Under the pieces are notes generated by a model. The model was not told the origin of the DNA. It ran no database searches and saw only the letters and a program-made list of their open reading frames with translations. DNA of 64,000 nt from Amycolatopsis regifaucium (GTDB lineage Bacteria > Actinomycetota > Actinomycetes > Mycobacteriales > Pseudonocardiaceae): the NCBI RefSeq assembly GCF_001613935.1, contig NZ_LQCI01000004.1:62001-126000 (forward strand), in the 5' to 3' direction. Of the stretch, positions 7,884-15,545 are shown piece after piece. A program made the translations under genes and the position numbers. Positions within the stretch are counted from its first letter, which is position 1; each line of letters starts with the position of its first letter.

Positions 7884-8769
7884 GGTCGGCCACCCCTCCG
7901 GTGAGTTCGAAGAAAACCTGTTCCAGATCCCGTTCGCGGACGTGCAGTTCGCGCACCGCGATCCCTTCCGTGACGAGTTCGCGGTTCAGCCACGACGCGC
8001 GCTCCGGGTCGACGGTCAGATCAAGACCGGTCCCGCTCGTCCGTACGTTCTCCCCGCCCACCCAGCGCTTCGCCAGTTCGGCGGCGCGAGTGATCTCGTC
8101 GGCTTCGATGTGCAGCACCGTGCCGCCGCGGAGTTCGGCGACCGTGTTCTCCGCGACCAGCCGCCCGTGCGAGACGACACCGACGCGGTCGCAGATCTGC
8201 TGGACCTCGCCGAGCAGATGGCTCGACAGCAGCACGGTGCACCCCTCCGCGCCGAGCCGCCGGATCAGCACGCGCATGTCGGCCATTCCGGCCGGGTCGA
8301 GTCCGTTGGTCGGCTCGTCGAGGATCAGCAACCGCGGATCCTTCAGCAACGCGGCCGCGACACCGAGTCGCTGCTTCATGCCGAGGGAGTAGGTCGAATA
8401 CCGGTCTTTGCCGCGATCGGCTAGATCGACCAGCGCGAGTACTTCACCGACGCGGCGCGGATCCGTTCCGCTGTACCGGGCCAGCACCTTCAGATTGTCC
8501 GAACCGGACAGGTACGGGTAAAAACCGGGTGATTCGATCAGCGCGCCGACGCCGTCGAGGTCACCGGGCGGCCGCCCGAAGAGCCGCACGTCGCCGGACG
8601 TCGGCCGCACGAGGCCCAGCAACATCCGCAACGTCGTCGTCTTGCCGGCGCCGTTCGGGCCTAGGAAGCCGTAGATCTCGCCGGGCAGCACGGTCAGCTT
8701 CATCCGGTCGACGGCGAGGTGTTCGCCGTACCGTTTCGTGAGTTCGTCTGTGTCCACGGGAATGGTCAT
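7873..8769 (-). CDS. ABC transporter ATP-binding protein (BcrA-type)
   Basis: 298 residues. Walker A is GPNGAGKTTT, the signature motif is YSLGMKQRLG and Walker B is LLILDEPTNGLD, followed by SSHLLGEVQQICDRVGVV. A C-terminal segment of about 90 residues after the ATPase core is usual in BcrA-type subunits. The ATG at 8769 (MTIPVDTDELTKRYG) was chosen because the canonical fold begins there; longer starts add unconserved residues. It energises the permease encoded immediately downstream. No sensor kinase or regulator gene is adjacent. Confidence 0.88.
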   Translation of the reverse strand: MTIPVDTDELTKRYGEHLAVDRMKLTVLPGEIYGFLGPNGAGKTTTLRMLLGLVRPTSGDVRLFGRPPGDLDGVGALIESPGFYPYLSGSDNLKVLARYSGTDPRRVGEVLALVDLADRGKDRYSTYSLGMKQRLGVAAALLKDPRLLILDEPTNGLDPAGMADMRVLIRRLGAEGCTVLLSSHLLGEVQQICDRVGVVSHGRLVAENTVAELRGGTVLHIEADEITRAAELAKRWVGGENVRTSGTGLDLTVDPERASWLNRELVTEGIAVRELHVRERDLEQVFFELTGGVADHVG

Positions 8770-8923
8770 GGTGACCAATGGTGTCCGCCGCGAGGCCGCG
8801 CCACATCCGTTCACAGGCGACTCCCGGCGTACGTCGCCGGACGTAGCCGATGGCCGGAATCCTGTGACATCTGTCGAAAACACCGGTACCGGAGGAGCGG
8901 GTGACGATCTTAGGCTCGGCGGC

Positions 8924-9382
8924 GTGTCGAAAGTCCTGTTGATCCTTCACGTCCTCGCCGCCGTCATCGCGATCGGACCGGTCACCGTCGCGGCGAGCAT
9001 GTTCCCGGCCGCCGCCCGCCGCGCGTTCGCCGAACCGGGTTCCGGGCTGTCCGTGCTGCGGGCGTTGCACCGGATCTGCCGGGTCTACGCCGTCGTCGGG
9101 ATCGCGGTGCCGTTCTTCGGGCTGGCGACGGCGGGCAGCATGCGGGTCTTCGGCGACGCGTGGGTCATCGTGTCGATCGTCCTCACCGCCGCGGCCGCCG
9201 GGGTGCTGGCGGCGCTGGTGCTGCCGGGACAAAAGGCGATGCTCGCGGCCTTGGACGCCGAGCCGCCGTCGGAACCGCTGACGGCCGGACGGGTGGCGAT
9301 GTACACCGGGATGTTCAATCTGCTCTGGGCCGTGGTGACGATCCTGATGATCGTGCGGCCGGGATCGACCACCGGCGCCTGA
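8924..9382 (+). CDS. four-helix integral membrane protein of unknown function
   Basis: 152 residues from a GTG. Four hydrophobic segments are evident, the first beginning at once (VLLILHVLAAVIAIGPVTVAA). It resembles the DUF2269-like membrane proteins, but I do not recognise a function. The GTG lies seven bases after TAGGCT (8911-8916), with no ribosome site between, so the mRNA is probably leaderless. It is divergent from the ABC exporter and could be linked to it only by position. Confidence 0.65.
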   Translation: MSKVLLILHVLAAVIAIGPVTVAASMFPAAARRAFAEPGSGLSVLRALHRICRVYAVVGIAVPFFGLATAGSMRVFGDAWVIVSIVLTAAAAGVLAALVLPGQKAMLAALDAEPPSEPLTAGRVAMYTGMFNLLWAVVTILMIVRPGSTTGA

Positions 9383-9383
9383 A

Positions 9384-9440
9384 AGTCCGTGAAGGCCTCC
9401 TTCCCTACTTTGAGGGTAGGGAAGGAGGCCTTCACGGACT
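9384..9440. terminator. bidirectional hairpin, palindrome family A, copy 1
   Basis: Perfect 25-base arms, the left beginning AGTCCGTGAAGGCCTCC and the right ending GGAGGCCTTCACGGACT, around a seven-base loop. It fills the gap between two convergent genes. No T-tract follows. Related copies at 22309 and 33918. Confidence 0.75.
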
Positions 9441-9448
9441 GGTGAGGA

Positions 9449-9922
9449 TTACGCCCTCAGCAGCTGGTTGAAGAACGACCGGTAGCGGCGCAGGGCGATC
9501 CGGAGGTCCTCGGTCGCCGGTTCACCCTGGCTCCACGCGGATTCCAGTTCCTTCTTGTGGTCGGCGAACGTCGCGGCCAGGTTCTGGATCACGACGGCCA
9601 CCAGTTCGTCGGCTTCCTTGACGGCCCGCTGCGGGTCGTCCACGAAGGCCGTCTGGATGCCCTGCCAGCTTTCGCGGAACCGCGTCACGTCGGAGTCGTC
9701 GAAGAGGGTCTGCTCACCGTCCTCAGTGGACTCGGCCGTGGCGGACTCCGTGGTGGAATCCGGTTCGGCGGCCACCAGGTCCTCGGTGCTCAAGGTGTGC
9801 CCGGAGTCGCGGCCTTCGGTGTCCGTGGCGGTTCGGTCGAGACCGTCAGTGGTCCGATCCTCGTCGAGCCGATCCTCCGTCCGCGGTTCCGTTCGCTCGG
9901 TTCCCAGAGGCCTGCTTTCCAT
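9449..9922 (-). CDS. hypothetical acidic protein, paralogue of the upstream gene
   Basis: 157 residues. The first 75 are acidic and low in complexity (many Glu, Asp, Thr); the last 75 form a helical domain RFRESWQGIQTAFVDDPQ...AVKEADELV...TEDLRIALRRYRSFFNQLL. The same pattern recurs in the product of the overlapping upstream gene, so the two are paralogues. The ATG at 9922 has AAGGAG nine bases upstream and lies inside the 3' end of that gene, an overlap of 77 bases. No membrane segment. Function unknown. Confidence 0.65.
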   Translation of the reverse strand: MESRPLGTERTEPRTEDRLDEDRTTDGLDRTATDTEGRDSGHTLSTEDLVAAEPDSTTESATAESTEDGEQTLFDDSDVTRFRESWQGIQTAFVDDPQRAVKEADELVAVVIQNLAATFADHKKELESAWSQGEPATEDLRIALRRYRSFFNQLLRA

Positions 9923-10472
9923 GGCTTTCCGCTCCTTCGTCACCCTCGGTCAACAGATCTTCGAACACCACGCGGTAGTGCTTCATCGCCTCACGCATGT
10001 CCTCTGTGGACATTTCGGATTCACGATGGCGCTCCAGCGTGTCGTGCCCGGCGCGGTAGTGCCGCAACGTGTTCGCGTGCCGGACGGACAGATCCGCGAG
10101 CTGCTGGTCGTACCCTTCGGTCGGGTAACCGCGCTCGGCCATCAGTGAGACCAACACCCGGTCCGCTTCGACGACGGCGCCGGACGGGCGATCGACGAAC
10201 TGTTCCTGGATCAGCGCCCATTCCTGGGCGTAACGGTCCTTTGTGGTCGCCGGCAGAGGACGGATGTCGAGATCCGAATGGCGCTTCATCCGCGACGAAA
10301 GATCGCGTTCCGCTTCCCGTGGGCTCTCGTGTTCCTTGACGGCCCGGTCGTACTCGGGCCCGAACGTTTCGCGCAATCGCCGCTTGCGCTGCTGCGCGAT
10401 GACGGCCCAGGCGGCCGCTCCCACCACCAGGATCGCGGCGATGACGATGATGATGACCAACCACGTTGGCAT
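9846..10472 (-). CDS. hypothetical membrane-anchored protein with the same helical domain
   Basis: 208 residues. A single N-terminal membrane helix (about residues 4-26) is followed by basic residues QQRKRRLRETFG, giving an N-out, C-in anchor. The domain from about residue 75 (RYAQEWALIQEQFVDRPSGAV...EADRVL...STEDMREAMKHYRVVFEDLL) matches that of the next gene, with shared W, IQ, FVD, EAD and YR..F..LL positions. The ribosome site GGAGGAG is strong. I recall similar proteins in actinobacteria annotated only as hypothetical. Confidence 0.7.
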   Translation of the reverse strand: MPTWLVIIIVIAAILVVGAAAWAVIAQQRKRRLRETFGPEYDRAVKEHESPREAERDLSSRMKRHSDLDIRPLPATTKDRYAQEWALIQEQFVDRPSGAVVEADRVLVSLMAERGYPTEGYDQQLADLSVRHANTLRHYRAGHDTLERHRESEMSTEDMREAMKHYRVVFEDLLTEGDEGAESHGKQASGNRANGTADGGSARRGSDH

Positions 10473-10840
10473 CGTTATCTCCTCCGGATATTTGCCGGTA
10501 AATCCCCCGACGGACCGTGTATGCCCTCGGCTCAGAGCGCGGAAACCCTTGTGCCACAAGAATTTTTGGATCTTAGGCCGGATGGCCCAGTGGAATCCGT
10601 CGCGAAGCGGAGCGGAGGCGGGCGGAGTAGGGCCATCCGGAGTAGGTCGTGAGGCCCGCTAACGAAACGTCCCTCTTTTGGATGCCTGCGATGACTCAGT
10701 GTAGGTAAAGACTCCCGATCACTGCTCCGTTGTGGCACTATTGCCCCATTCGCAGGAAGAGGGCCTGCGAATGAGGGGGCCCGGCGCGATGGGGTCGCCC
10801 GGCACGACAAATAAAGATCATCAGGGGAGGAGATCGTCAT
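10473..10840. other. intergenic region between divergent genes, two hairpins
   Basis: 368 bases with no convincing gene. It must hold the promoters for the anchored helical protein and the Cys peptide. It contains a long-range inverted repeat CCGGATGGCCC (10578-10588) / GGGCCATCCGG (10630-10640) and a compact hairpin at 10744-10778. The remaining sequence shows nothing I can name. Confidence 0.5.
10744..10778. promoter_or_regulatory. hairpin upstream of the Cys peptide gene
   Basis: CCCCATTCGCAGG...CCTGCGAATGAGGGG, a near-perfect stem with a seven-base loop, about 60 bases before the peptide ATG. It may lie in the 5' leader or at an operator; no T-tract. Confidence 0.45.
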
Positions 10841-11014
10841 ATGTCGACGCCAACGGACGTCAAGGATCCCATCGGTGAGGAAGAGCCGGTCGACGCGGTT
10901 CAGTCCGAGCCCGGCCTGCCGCAACACGAGCACAGTCCGGACTGTGAGCACAACCGGAACAAGTTCTTCGATTGTGCCGGTGGCTGCATCCAGACGCCGC
11001 CTCCCAGGGGCTGA
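10841..11014 (+). CDS. 57-residue acidic peptide with three C-terminal cysteines
   Basis: A small gene with a strong ribosome site (GGGGAGGAG) eight bases before its ATG. Residues 1-34 are acidic and Pro-rich; the C-terminal part carries Cys35, Cys45 and Cys49 with His37 (CEHNRNKFFDCAGGCIQTP), ending PPPRG. No signal peptide. It lies directly upstream of a CHAT-protease gene with a hairpin between them. It could be a substrate or partner of that protease, a metal-binding peptide, or a RiPP-like precursor, although no RiPP-modifying enzyme is nearby. I do not recognise the family. Confidence 0.6.
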   Translation: MSTPTDVKDPIGEEEPVDAVQSEPGLPQHEHSPDCEHNRNKFFDCAGGCIQTPPPRG

Positions 11015-11035
11015 CGGGGTGAGCTGAAAGTTCAG

Positions 11036-11069
11036 GTCCGCCCGCCGAGGTGATCTTCGACGGGCGGAC
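11036..11069. terminator. hairpin between the Cys peptide and CHAT genes
   Basis: GTCCGCCCG...CGGGCGGAC, a nine-base perfect stem. It lies 22 bases after the peptide stop and before the CHAT start, so it may terminate most peptide transcripts or set the ratio of the two products. Confidence 0.55.
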
Positions 11070-11103
11070 GACTTTCGGCTACGGACTGTGCTGTCATAGA
11101 TCA

Positions 11104-13713
11104 GTGCCGGTAACAGAACTCGGGGTGGCGGAAGCCATCCGTAAAGCGCGTGACCTGCAGCGGGCCGGGGTCGACGCGGTCTGCTCGGCGCGGCCACGAG
11201 AGGGCCTGAAGCTGCTCCACCGGGGCATGTCGGTCCTCGACGCGGTGGAACCCAGCGTCGAGGGTGACCGATCCGAGTGGCTCGCCGCTCGAATCCGCCT
11301 TACGAATTCCCTGGTCGCACTCGGCACGGAAACCGGCGGCGAGGTCGCGGTCGGGCTGGCCGAACTGGACGAGGTCCGATCGCTTCTGGCCGAAGTGCGC
11401 GATCGGAAACTGCGTGCTGAGCTGAGTGGCGCCATCGACCACAACTACGGGCTCCTGCTCATGGCGGTGGGCCGGAACGAAGACGGTATCGCCTATTTCG
11501 ATTCCTCGATCCAAAACAAGGAATTCGTGCTTTCCGCGGCGGATGACCCCGCTCCCTTGCTTCATCCGTATCTGGGGACGATGATCACTCGCGGGCTGGC
11601 CTATACCCGGTTGGGCGATGTCCGCAAGGCTCGCCACGATCTGGCTCGCGCGATGGACATCGCGGAAAAGTTCGAACTGCGGTTGCAGGCGGCTGACGTC
11701 CGGCGGCCGCTCGGTTCGCTCGAGCTGCGGGTCGGTAACGTTCCCGCCGCTCTCCGGCTGTACGAGGAGAGCGAACGGATCTATCGAGCCCTCGACGTGG
11801 AGGTCCATCCACTTCTCCGGCTGGACCAGGCCCAGGCGTTGCTCGCCGCCGGTCTGGCGGACGAGGCGGGCAGGCATCTCGACGAGGTCCTGGAGGCCAT
11901 GCACGCACAGAGCACCACCCGCGAGCTGGCGTACGCGGAGCTGTACCGCGCTTCCGCCGCGCTGATGAGCGACGATCTCGAACTCGCTCGTGGCCACGCC
12001 GCCTCCGCGCGACGCAGGATGCTCCGCTGGGGTTGTCAGACCTGCGTCGCCAACGCGACCATCGTCGGCCTTCGTGCCGATGTGCGGGATGCCTTGCGCA
12101 CCAACGATATCCCGCTCACCCTGACCGCCCGCGCGCTGCGCGCGGCGAACCGGATGCCGATGCCGCGGCTCGCCGATCAGGCCGCGCTCGCGCGCATGCT
12201 GGCCGTCCGGGTCGAACTGCGGAAGGGAAAGCGCAAACGCGCCGCCGAACTGCTGTCGCGGATTCCGCGGCCGGGACGGTTGACCTCCGTCGATTATCGG
12301 ATGCTGCGCCGGCTCTGCCGCGCGGAACTCGCGGTCGCCGAGGGGGACAAGAGCAGGGCGCTGGCCGAGATCCGTGCCGGGCTGGCCGAACTCGACCGGG
12401 TCCGTGACCGGATGGGCGGCCTCGAATTGGTGTCCGGGACGGCGCTGCACGGCCAGGAGCTGGCGGATCTGGCGATCAAGATCGTGCTCGAACGCGCCGA
12501 CGCGGCCCGGCTGTTCGCCTGGACGGAGCGGACACGCGCGCAAAGTCACCGGTACGAACCTGTCGCGGCGACCGATCCGGATCTCGCCGAGCGGGTCGGC
12601 GAGGTCCGTGGTCTGGATCAGGCGATCCACCAGGCACAGCACGACGGGCATCCCACGGCGGCCTTGCGCGCGAAACACGCCGAGCGGTTGCGCGAGGCGC
12701 ATCGGCTCGGGTGGCACACCGGACGCTGGGGCAGGCCGCGGCCGATCGCGCGGCTCGCCGAGGTCGCCGACGAACTCGGTGAACGCGCGCTGGTGAGTTT
12801 CGCCTACTCCGGAGACGACCTGGTGGCGGTGGTCGTCGCGGGCGGGCGGTGTGAACTGGTGCGGCTCGGTTCGGCGGCGGTGGCCGCGGAATCCGCGCGG
12901 ATGCTGAACGTCGACCTCGACGCACTCGCCCCCGATCAGCTGCCGGCGCCGCTGGTGCGGTCGGTGCTCGGTTCGGCGCGAAAGCAGGCTGACCGGCTCG
13001 ACGCCCGGCTGATCCGACCGCTGGCGGGCCTGCTCGGGGACCGCGGCCTGGTCGTCGTGCCGACCGGACCGCTGTACGCGGTGCCGTGGGGTGTGCTGCC
13101 CGCACTACGGTCGCGGCCGATCGTCGTCGCCCCGTCGGCGACGGCGTGGCTGGGGGCGGAGCGTTCGACGGGGGCACCCGCGCGGAAGGTCGTCCTCGTT
13201 CGCGGACCCGGGTTGGTCGGGACCAGGGGTGAACTGGACAAGCTCGCGACGCACTACCGGACCGCGCGTACGCTGGCCGGCGCCGACGCGACGGTGAAGT
13301 CGGTTTTGCGCGCGCTGGACGGCGCGAACCTCGCGCACATCGCCGCGCACGGCGCGCACGAGCCCGAGAACGCCTTGTTCTCCCGGCTGGAAATGGCCGA
13401 CGGGGCACTCTTCGCGCACGAGATGGCCGGGCTCGCGCAGCCGCCGTCGCAGGTGGTCTTCGCGGCGTGCGAGCTCGCGCTGAACCGGATCCGGCCCGGC
13501 GACGAGGTCCTCGGTTTCGCCAGCGCGTTGCTCGCGAGCGGTTCGCGGACGGTGATCGCGCCGTTGAGCCGAGTCGGTGACGAGGCCGCCGCGGCGGCGA
13601 TGGACGATTACCACCGAGGGCTCGCCGAAGGGGCCGGACCGGCGACGGCGCTCGCGGACACCATCGCCGTTGACCCGTTCCGGCGACCGTTCGTCTGTTT
13701 GGGTGCGGGCTGA
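11104..13713 (+). CDS. TPR-CHAT protein (caspase-like peptidase)
   Basis: About 869 residues. The N-terminal two thirds are helical repeats of TPR type (for example YTRLGDVRKARHDLARAMDIA). The C-terminal CHAT domain starts near residue 600 and has both catalytic residues: His749 in HIAAHGAH and Cys789 in VVFAACELA, followed by LGFASALLASGSRTVIAPL. CHAT proteases are caspase-like cysteine peptidases often found in conflict or programmed-death systems. The GTG at 11104 is the first sensible start; it lacks a clear ribosome site. Its target is unknown, but the small Cys peptide upstream is an obvious candidate. Confidence 0.85.
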   Translation: MPVTELGVAEAIRKARDLQRAGVDAVCSARPREGLKLLHRGMSVLDAVEPSVEGDRSEWLAARIRLTNSLVALGTETGGEVAVGLAELDEVRSLLAEVRDRKLRAELSGAIDHNYGLLLMAVGRNEDGIAYFDSSIQNKEFVLSAADDPAPLLHPYLGTMITRGLAYTRLGDVRKARHDLARAMDIAEKFELRLQAADVRRPLGSLELRVGNVPAALRLYEESERIYRALDVEVHPLLRLDQAQALLAAGLADEAGRHLDEVLEAMHAQSTTRELAYAELYRASAALMSDDLELARGHAASARRRMLRWGCQTCVANATIVGLRADVRDALRTNDIPLTLTARALRAANRMPMPRLADQAALARMLAVRVELRKGKRKRAAELLSRIPRPGRLTSVDYRMLRRLCRAELAVAEGDKSRALAEIRAGLAELDRVRDRMGGLELVSGTALHGQELADLAIKIVLERADAARLFAWTERTRAQSHRYEPVAATDPDLAERVGEVRGLDQAIHQAQHDGHPTAALRAKHAERLREAHRLGWHTGRWGRPRPIARLAEVADELGERALVSFAYSGDDLVAVVVAGGRCELVRLGSAAVAAESARMLNVDLDALAPDQLPAPLVRSVLGSARKQADRLDARLIRPLAGLLGDRGLVVVPTGPLYAVPWGVLPALRSRPIVVAPSATAWLGAERSTGAPARKVVLVRGPGLVGTRGELDKLATHYRTARTLAGADATVKSVLRALDGANLAHIAAHGAHEPENALFSRLEMADGALFAHEMAGLAQPPSQVVFAACELALNRIRPGDEVLGFASALLASGSRTVIAPLSRVGDEAAAAAMDDYHRGLAEGAGPATALADTIAVDPFRRPFVCLGAG

Positions 13714-13798
13714 TCGTCCGGCTTGACAACTCCTGTTCGATCTTCACCGGCCGAAGCGACCGGTTGGTTACTCTTGACCAATTCGTCTGAACCAATTA

Positions 13799-13810
13799 TG
13801 GTCTAGACCA
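13799..13810. promoter_or_regulatory. DasR-type operator (dre) upstream of the LPMO gene
   Basis: TGGTCTAGACCA, a perfect palindrome matching the core of the dre element bound by the GlcNAc-responsive GntR regulator DasR. It lies 133 bases before the LPMO ATG. A second, one-mismatch copy precedes the amino-sugar transporter operon at 40739. Confidence 0.75.
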
Positions 13811-13843
13811 CATTCGCCGGCTCGACGCTTTGGCGAATGTGGT
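13807..13843. terminator. hairpin overlapping the dre site
   Basis: ACCACATTCGCC...GGCGAATGTGGT, 12-base perfect arms. It overlaps the last four bases of the dre and lies about 95 bases after the CHAT stop, so it could terminate CHAT transcripts or form in the LPMO leader. Confidence 0.5.
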
Positions 13844-13942
13844 CCCAACCGTCATTGGTTTTCGCTCGCTGTGGCCCCAGAACCGTTGATTCGACGGCGG
13901 TTCTGCCACCGGGTCAGCGGTGGGTGTCGAAAGGGGTAAGGC

Positions 13943-14458
13943 ATGAGCTTCAAACGAAGGCTTCTGACCCTGGCGGCAGGTGCGGCGATGGTGCCGGCCG
14001 TGCTGGTCGCGATCCCGGCGGGAACAGCCAGTGCGCACGGCTACGTTTCCTCGCCCGCGAGCAGGCAGGCGCAATGCGCGCAGGGCACCGTTTCCTGTGG
14101 TGACATCAAATGGGAACCGCAAAGTGTCGAGGGCCCCAAGGGGCTCATGAGCTGTAACGGCGGTGTCGGCCGGTTCGCGGATCTCAACAACGACAGCAAG
14201 GGCTGGAAGGTGCATTCCCTCGGCCGTACCACCTCGTTCCGGTGGACGCTGACGGCTCGCCACCGCACCAGCACCTGGGAGTACTTCGTCGACGGTGCCA
14301 AGGTCGCGACCATCAACGACAACGGCGCGCAGCCGGGTGCCACGGTCACGCACAGCGTGAACCTGCAGCAGAGCGGGCGGCACAAGATCCTCGCCCGCTG
14401 GAACGTCTACGACACGGCGAACGCGTTTTACGCCTGCATCGACGCCAACATCAGCTAA
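13943..14458 (+). CDS. secreted lytic polysaccharide monooxygenase, AA10
   Basis: 171 residues with a Sec signal of 31 residues ending in ASA. Cleavage exposes His32, the first copper-brace ligand (HGYVSSPASRQ), and His107 (ARHRTSTWEYF) is the second; RWNVYDTANAFYACID closes the domain. Such enzymes oxidatively cleave chitin or cellulose outside the cell. There is one catalytic domain and no binding module. The ribosome site GAAAGGGG is good. The dre operator upstream puts it in a GlcNAc/chitin regulon, which favours chitin as substrate. Confidence 0.92.
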   Translation: MSFKRRLLTLAAGAAMVPAVLVAIPAGTASAHGYVSSPASRQAQCAQGTVSCGDIKWEPQSVEGPKGLMSCNGGVGRFADLNNDSKGWKVHSLGRTTSFRWTLTARHRTSTWEYFVDGAKVATINDNGAQPGATVTHSVNLQQSGRHKILARWNVYDTANAFYACIDANIS

Positions 14459-14468
14459 GAGTGGGTTT

Positions 14469-14510
14469 CGTGAGCGGTAAAGACGGTTGGAATCGTCTTT
14501 ACCGCTCACG
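14469..14510. terminator. hairpin after the LPMO gene
   Basis: Perfect 17-base arms CGTGAGCGGTAAAGACG and CGTCTTTACCGCTCACG with an eight-base loop, eleven bases after the LPMO stop. A strong intrinsic-type hairpin without a T-tract. Confidence 0.75.
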
Positions 14511-14528
14511 AGGCTTTACGCTCACCCC

Positions 14529-15476
14529 ATGAGCGATGACGAACGCGACGGGGTCAAGCTGACCAACCTCGATCAGCCGTTGTTCGAGGGCGCGACCAAA
14601 CGCGATCTGGTGGATTACCTGGACGCCGTCGCCGACCGCATTCTCCCCGTGCTGGAGAACCGCCCGCTCTCGGTGATCCGCATCCTGCGCGGGCAGGACC
14701 CGTTCATGCAGAAGAACCTGCCCAAGTACACGCCGGACTGGGTGAAGCGGTACGGGATGTGGGCGGAGACCTCGAAGCGGCAGGTGTCGTACGCGCTGTG
14801 CGACGACCGCCGCACGCTGCTGTGGTTCGCGAACCAGCGCGCCGTCGAATATCACCCGACGTTGATGCGCGCCGGCGACGAAACGGGCCCGACCCATCTC
14901 GTCCTCGATCTCGACCCACCAGTGGGTGACGACTTCGCGCACGTCGTGAAGGCCGCCGGCCTGGTGCGGCAGGCCCTTGCCGATTCCGGTCTCGCCGGGG
15001 CGGTGAAGACCAGCGGTTCCAAGGGAGTGCACATCTTCGTCCCGCTGGTGCCGGGGCAGGGCTTCGACGACGTCGCGGCCGCGACCCGTGCGCTCGCCGC
15101 CCGCGCGGAGGCTGTCGATCCGTCGGTCGCGACGACCGCGTACATCGTGGAAGACCGCGAAGGCAAGGTGTACCTCGATTCGACGCGGGCGGGCAGCAAC
15201 ACCGTCGCGGCGGCGTACAGCCCGCGGTTGCGGCCAGGGATGCCGGTGTCGTTCCCGGTGGCGTGGGACGACCTGGAGAACGTCGTCCCCGCCGATTTCA
15301 CCGTGCACACCGCGCCCGCCCTTTTGGGTGACAAGGATCCTTGGGCCGAGTCGATGCCCGGACCGCAGTCGCTGCCCGCCGATCTGGTCGAGCAGGGGCA
15401 CACGATCCCGGTCGCCAGGGTCGTGGCGATGCACGAAGGAAAACGCCGCGCGCGGATGCGTGCCCAGAAGGGTTGA
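14529..15476 (+). CDS. stand-alone LigD-type polymerase/primase domain
   Basis: 315 residues, an archaeo-eukaryotic primase superfamily protein like the polymerase domain of LigD in non-homologous end joining. Metal ligands Asp127 and Asp129 are in LVLDLDPP and the third, Asp217, in VYLDSTR; SGSKGVHIF (162-170) binds the incoming nucleotide. No ligase or nuclease domain is attached and no ku gene is in the window, so it may fill gaps during repair with partners encoded elsewhere. The ATG lies six bases after TACGCT, suggesting a leaderless mRNA. Confidence 0.88.
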   Translation: MSDDERDGVKLTNLDQPLFEGATKRDLVDYLDAVADRILPVLENRPLSVIRILRGQDPFMQKNLPKYTPDWVKRYGMWAETSKRQVSYALCDDRRTLLWFANQRAVEYHPTLMRAGDETGPTHLVLDLDPPVGDDFAHVVKAAGLVRQALADSGLAGAVKTSGSKGVHIFVPLVPGQGFDDVAAATRALAARAEAVDPSVATTAYIVEDREGKVYLDSTRAGSNTVAAAYSPRLRPGMPVSFPVAWDDLENVVPADFTVHTAPALLGDKDPWAESMPGPQSLPADLVEQGHTIPVARVVAMHEGKRRARMRAQKG

Positions 15477-15545
15477 AAGCCCACCGCGGGAAAGCGCCTT
15501 GTGTACCTTGGACCACCTGGGGTGGCGGAGGTACTGGGGGCTTTC

